Source of the DNA: G039029935 sp039029935
GTDB lineage: Bacteria > Chloroflexota > Anaerolineae > Caldilineales > Caldilineaceae
Assembly: GCA_039029935.1 (NCBI GenBank)
Contig: JBCCFC010000588.1
Span: 1-8,333 of the forward strand
Direction of reading: 5' to 3'
DNA: 8,333 nt
Part shown: positions 5,934 to 8,333 of the stretch, piece by piece
Numbering within the stretch: the stretch's first letter is position 1
How the letters are laid out: each line of letters starts with the position of its first letter
The notes under the pieces: generated by a model
Database searches by the model: none
What the model was told of the DNA's origin: nothing
Seen by the model: the letters and a program-made list of their open reading frames with translations, nothing else
Translations under genes and position numbers: made by a program

Positions 5934-7034
5934 TTAATTCTCGCTAAAGCCATAGCCAGCTTCTTCCAACATCGCCACAGATTGTTCCTGAAGAGAACCG
6001 TACTGCGACAGCCCATAGCCGAGATCGTACATGAACTCACCAAAGTCTGCAATCGTTTCATTGGGTGCGGCTTCTGGATTGGTTGGGAATTCGTAGTTGC
6101 TGCCTGGGAAGCACTCAAGTGAGCCACACTGATTTTCAGCGGCAGCCAAGAATTCGATAAAGGCCATAGCATTGTCAAAGTTGGCTGCATTGGCGACAAC
6201 ACCTGCGCCATTCACATTGAAGAACACACCTGTGGTGTCTTGGTTCATCCACTTCAACTGTACGGTATCGAAAACAGCCTTTGCGTCATCATCGCCATTT
6301 GCCAAGCGACCCATGTAGTAGTGGTTGACAACGGCAACATCGCATTCACCAGCGGCAACGGCCTTGATCTGACCTGTGTCACTGTTGATGTAGCGGGTGA
6401 CATTGTTGGCGATGCCTGTTGTGACTGCGGTTGCTTCTTCTGCACCAAGATGGTTAATCAGGCTGCTGAAGAGCGAGACGGTGTAGATGTGGCTGGCTGG
6501 GCGCATACACAGGCGACCACGCCAATTTTCAGCAGCGAGATCGCTATAGTTATTGACCGCAGCAATTTCGTCTTCTGTCACATTCGCTGGATTGTAGACC
6601 AAGGTGCGTGTGCGGATACTGAGTCCGGCCCACATGCCATCTGGGTCCATAAACTCTGGCGCAACGCTCGATACAACGGCCTCAGAATTCATTGGCTGGA
6701 GCAATCCTTCTTCAGCAGCCAATGACAGCACACCTGCGTCAATCGCAAAGAAGACATCGGCAACACTGCGTTCGCCACGCGAAATATCGGCGCGCAGGCG
6801 GTTCAGCAGATCACGAGGGCTACCCGATGAGACACGAATCTCAATGCCAGTTGCCTCCGTAAACGCAGTGAAGGGAGCTTCTAAATCACCATAGTGGCGT
6901 GATGAATAAACATTGACAATGCTACTTTCTCCTGACGTCTCACTGGCGGCTGGCCCCGCAGGTGGTTGGGCAGCACAAGCAGCAAGCGACATGCTGACGA
7001 TTGTGGTAATGATCAATATGATCTTTCGATTCAC
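5934..7034 (-). CDS. Ferric iron-binding lipoprotein of ABC importer (FutA/FbpA-like)
   Basis: The 366-aa protein opens with a lipoprotein signal, MNRKIILIITTIVSMSLAAC, lipobox L-A-A-C with Cys20 as the anchored residue. The mature part is a type-2 periplasmic-binding fold of the Fe3+ group: N-V-Y-S-S-R-H-Y at 41-48, A-S-H-I-Y at 180-184 and the paired tyrosines N-H-Y-Y-M at 237-241, which correspond to the iron-coordinating tyrosines of FutA/FbpA proteins; G-S-N-Y-E-F-P-T-N-P at 311-320 is also family-typical. It captures Fe3+ outside the membrane and hands it to the permease. The GTG at 7034 is chosen as start because GGGGGA stands 7 nt upstream; a TTG at 7049 would place that Shine-Dalgarno inside the gene and add five residues to the signal. 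C303 and C308, just before the conserved G-S-N-Y-E-F-P, are unusual. Confidence 0.93.
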   Translation of the reverse strand: MNRKIILIITTIVSMSLAACAAQPPAGPAASETSGESSIVNVYSSRHYGDLEAPFTAFTEATGIEIRVSSGSPRDLLNRLRADISRGERSVADVFFAIDAGVLSLAAEEGLLQPMNSEAVVSSVAPEFMDPDGMWAGLSIRTRTLVYNPANVTEDEIAAVNNYSDLAAENWRGRLCMRPASHIYTVSLFSSLINHLGAEEATAVTTGIANNVTRYINSDTGQIKAVAAGECDVAVVNHYYMGRLANGDDDAKAVFDTVQLKWMNQDTTGVFFNVNGAGVVANAANFDNAMAFIEFLAAAENQCGSLECFPGSNYEFPTNPEAAPNETIADFGEFMYDLGYGLSQYGSLQEQSVAMLEEAGYGFSEN

Positions 7035-7082
7035 AGTACTTTCCCCCAAGTAATTATTAAATTTTTGATTGTTATGATTTCA

Positions 7083-7208
7083 TGTTCGTATATTACGAAA
7101 CTAAATTTGATATAATTTGAAGACAGGCTCTTCACATGTCTACATGTGGAGAGCCTGTCTTCTATGAACGATTGCCAATCTGTTTGCGTTAACCGTAACA
7201 TACGAACA
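7083..7208. mobile_element. Hairpin element with terminal inverted repeats, MITE-like
   Basis: TGTTCGTATATTACG at 7083-7097 is the reverse complement of 7194-7208 with one mismatch (14 of 15). Between them 7119-7139 and 7142-7162 form a 21-bp stem with a single G-T pair (core AGACAGGCTCTTCACATGT). The 8-mer TGATTTCA lies directly left (7075-7082) and again at 7212-7219, 3 nt beyond the right end. The left arm alone is also a dyad, TTCGTA-TAT-TACGAA (7085-7099), which may act as an operator for the binding protein gene starting at 7034. There is no coding capacity. Confidence 0.5.
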
Positions 7209-7324
7209 AAGTGATTTCAAGCGCAAATATGACAAAAATCATGACAGGAAGATACGGCATGGTTAAACGCTTTTCCTAATGATGGTTTTGCAATTTGTTT
7301 TGCCTTGCTTATCAAAAATGTTAA
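7209..7324. other. Intergenic, no recognised feature apart from the 8-mer at its left end
   Basis: Beyond the TGATTTCA word at 7212-7219, described with the hairpin element, I see no gene, strong hairpin or promoter here. Together with that element and the region before the AAA-ATPase-like gene, it makes up the roughly 410-bp divergent gap between the iron operon and that gene. Confidence 0.3.
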
Positions 7325-7744
7325 CCTTGGTTACATCATGGGCAATCTGCTGGCCTTCATCAAACGTACAATCTATGTTAAACTACATACAGAGAATGTA
7401 TGAGCTTCTTCTATAGGTGGCTTAAGTGAAGGAAGTGAGAATATCATGAAGCAAGTAATCTATTCCGCTGGCAGTTTTGCAGAGCTACGCAAAAAAAATG
7501 GCTATTTTGTTGACAAAACCAAATATATTGCCAAAGTGGAGCGAATTAGGAATCCAATATTTCTGCGTCCGCGCCGTTTTGGCAAATCATTTCTGTGTTC
7601 AATTCTCAAAAGCTATTATGATTTAGCACAGAAAAATGACTTTGAAGAATTGTTTAGAGACACCTGGATTGGCCAAAATCCCACAGGCGATCAAAATCAG
7701 TTTATGGTGCTGTCACTTAGTTTCTCTGGGATTGAATCGGGACC
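7325..7744 (+). repeat. Direct repeat copy 2: upstream region and 5' part of the AAA-ATPase-like gene
   Basis: This is the partner of 2086-2506. The shared part covers about 120 nt of upstream DNA plus the first 298 bp of coding sequence. Conservation upstream of the ATG suggests that the gene moved or duplicated together with its own promoter. Same orientation, about 5.2 kb apart, with the iron operon between them. Confidence 0.85.
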
Positions 7745-8333
7745 CACCTTGGCTGATATTGAGTCCAGTTTTAAACATCGCTGCAACGCTAGGATCAATG
7801 CATTACGAAGACAATATGCACCATTGTTGGATGAAATGCCGATGATTGATCCAGATGCACCCGTTTCAGACAATCTATCCACGCTCACGTTGCATATTAC
7901 CACCTATAATCTGCCACGACTTTTTGTCATCATTGACGAATATGACAACTTTCCGAACCAGCTAATCGTCAAGAATCAAACGGCGATTTATGACAAGCTA
8001 GTAGATGATGGTAGCTTTTTCAAAACCTTTTTCAAAGAACTCAAAGAAGGGCGACAAACTGGAGCAATTGAAAATGTGTTTATCACAGGCATTCTGCCTA
8101 TGACGATTGACGAATTGGCCTCAGCGTTTAATGTCGGTTCCTTTTTAACGCTTCGACCTAGCTTTGAGACAATGGTTGGTTTTACACAGGCCGAAGTGGA
8201 CGTATTACTTGATGAAATATTTGAGGATTACGCCTTTTTACGAGATGTGCCTGGCAATATGCGTAGCGTAGTTGGCGAGTTGATCAAAAATAATTACAAT
8301 GGATATCATTTTGTCAAGACGGGTGAGGGCAGC
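7446..8333 (+). CDS. AAA-ATPase-like protein, probable C-terminal PD-(D/E)XK domain beyond window
   Basis: The 296 visible residues are open to the window edge. P-loop-like R-P-R-R-F-G-K-S is at 41-48, Walker B F-V-I-I-D-E-Y-D-N at 160-168, F-I-T-G-I-L-P-M-T at 212-220 and N-G-Y-H-F at 285-289; these are hallmarks of AAA-ATPase_like (PF09820) proteins. Family members usually continue with a PD-(D/E)XK-like domain (PF08011), and the decayed paralogue at 2208-2815 still shows such an end. An in-frame TGA at 7401-7403 with no start codon before 7446 fixes the ATG, which has GAAGGAAGTGAG 6 nt upstream. The family is often multicopy within a genome; its role is not established, and a link to mobility or defence is speculation. 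No partner gene is visible. Confidence 0.9.
   Translation, partial: MKQVIYSAGSFAELRKKNGYFVDKTKYIAKVERIRNPIFLRPRRFGKSFLCSILKSYYDLAQKNDFEELFRDTWIGQNPTGDQNQFMVLSLSFSGIESGPTLADIESSFKHRCNARINALRRQYAPLLDEMPMIDPDAPVSDNLSTLTLHITTYNLPRLFVIIDEYDNFPNQLIVKNQTAIYDKLVDDGSFFKTFFKELKEGRQTGAIENVFITGILPMTIDELASAFNVGSFLTLRPSFETMVGFTQAEVDVLLDEIFEDYAFLRDVPGNMRSVVGELIKNNYNGYHFVKTGEGS

Noticed and set aside
6240..6725. Plus-strand reading frame of 161 codons
   Set aside because: It is antisense to the iron-binding lipoprotein gene, whose frame is strongly supported by motifs along its full length.
7049..7049. TTG at 7049 as start of the binding protein
   Set aside because: The GGGGGA Shine-Dalgarno lies between it and the GTG at 7034, and the lipoprotein signal is regular from the GTG.
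2086..7744. Iron operon plus flanking AAA-ATPase-like copies as a composite transposon
   Set aside because: The flanking genes are not transposases, no inverted ends or target duplication around the whole unit is seen, and the second copy is incomplete in the window. Recombination between copies is possible but transposition is unsupported.

Overview
The window looks like part of a Chloroflexota chromosome (Anaerolineae/Caldilineae-like). This is inference from protein style: the response regulator, the DUF5666-like secreted protein, and the AAA-ATPase-like/PD-(D/E)XK family are all of types common in that phylum. Base composition is moderate and no phage or plasmid gene is visible.

Layout: (1) 1-388, minus: N-terminal part of an OmpR/PhoB-type response regulator, cut by the window edge. 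(2) 389-630: two strong stem-loops, a terminator-like one and a long near-perfect hairpin. (3) 631-1854, minus: a secreted, extremely acidic protein with two copies of a DUF5666-like domain joined by Asp/Glu/Ala-rich tandem repeats. (4) 2086-2815, plus: a decayed copy of an AAA-ATPase-like/PD-(D/E)XK gene that has lost its middle, including Walker B, and changed frame at the join. (5) 2831-2941: a 111-bp MITE-like element with imperfect inverted ends and an 8-bp direct repeat on each side. (6) 2952-7034, minus: a ferric iron ABC importer in transcription order lipoprotein binding protein, fused two-domain permease, ATPase. (7) 7075-7219: a second hairpin element, with its own inverted ends and a flanking 8-bp repeat. 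(8) 7446-8333, plus: an apparently intact second copy of the AAA-ATPase-like gene, running off the window.

The only clear pathway is iron uptake. The binding protein captures Fe3+ outside the membrane, the permease carries it across, and the ATPase, overlapping the permease gene by ATGA, powers transport. A terminator-like hairpin, a candidate promoter and an 18-bp palindrome lie between the binding protein and permease genes, so the two parts may be expressed at different levels.

The less ordinary content is the set of small palindromic elements in nearly every intergenic gap, the pair of AAA-ATPase-like copies on either side of the iron operon, and the internally duplicated acidic secreted protein. 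I see no tRNA, rRNA, CRISPR array or recognised defence operon.
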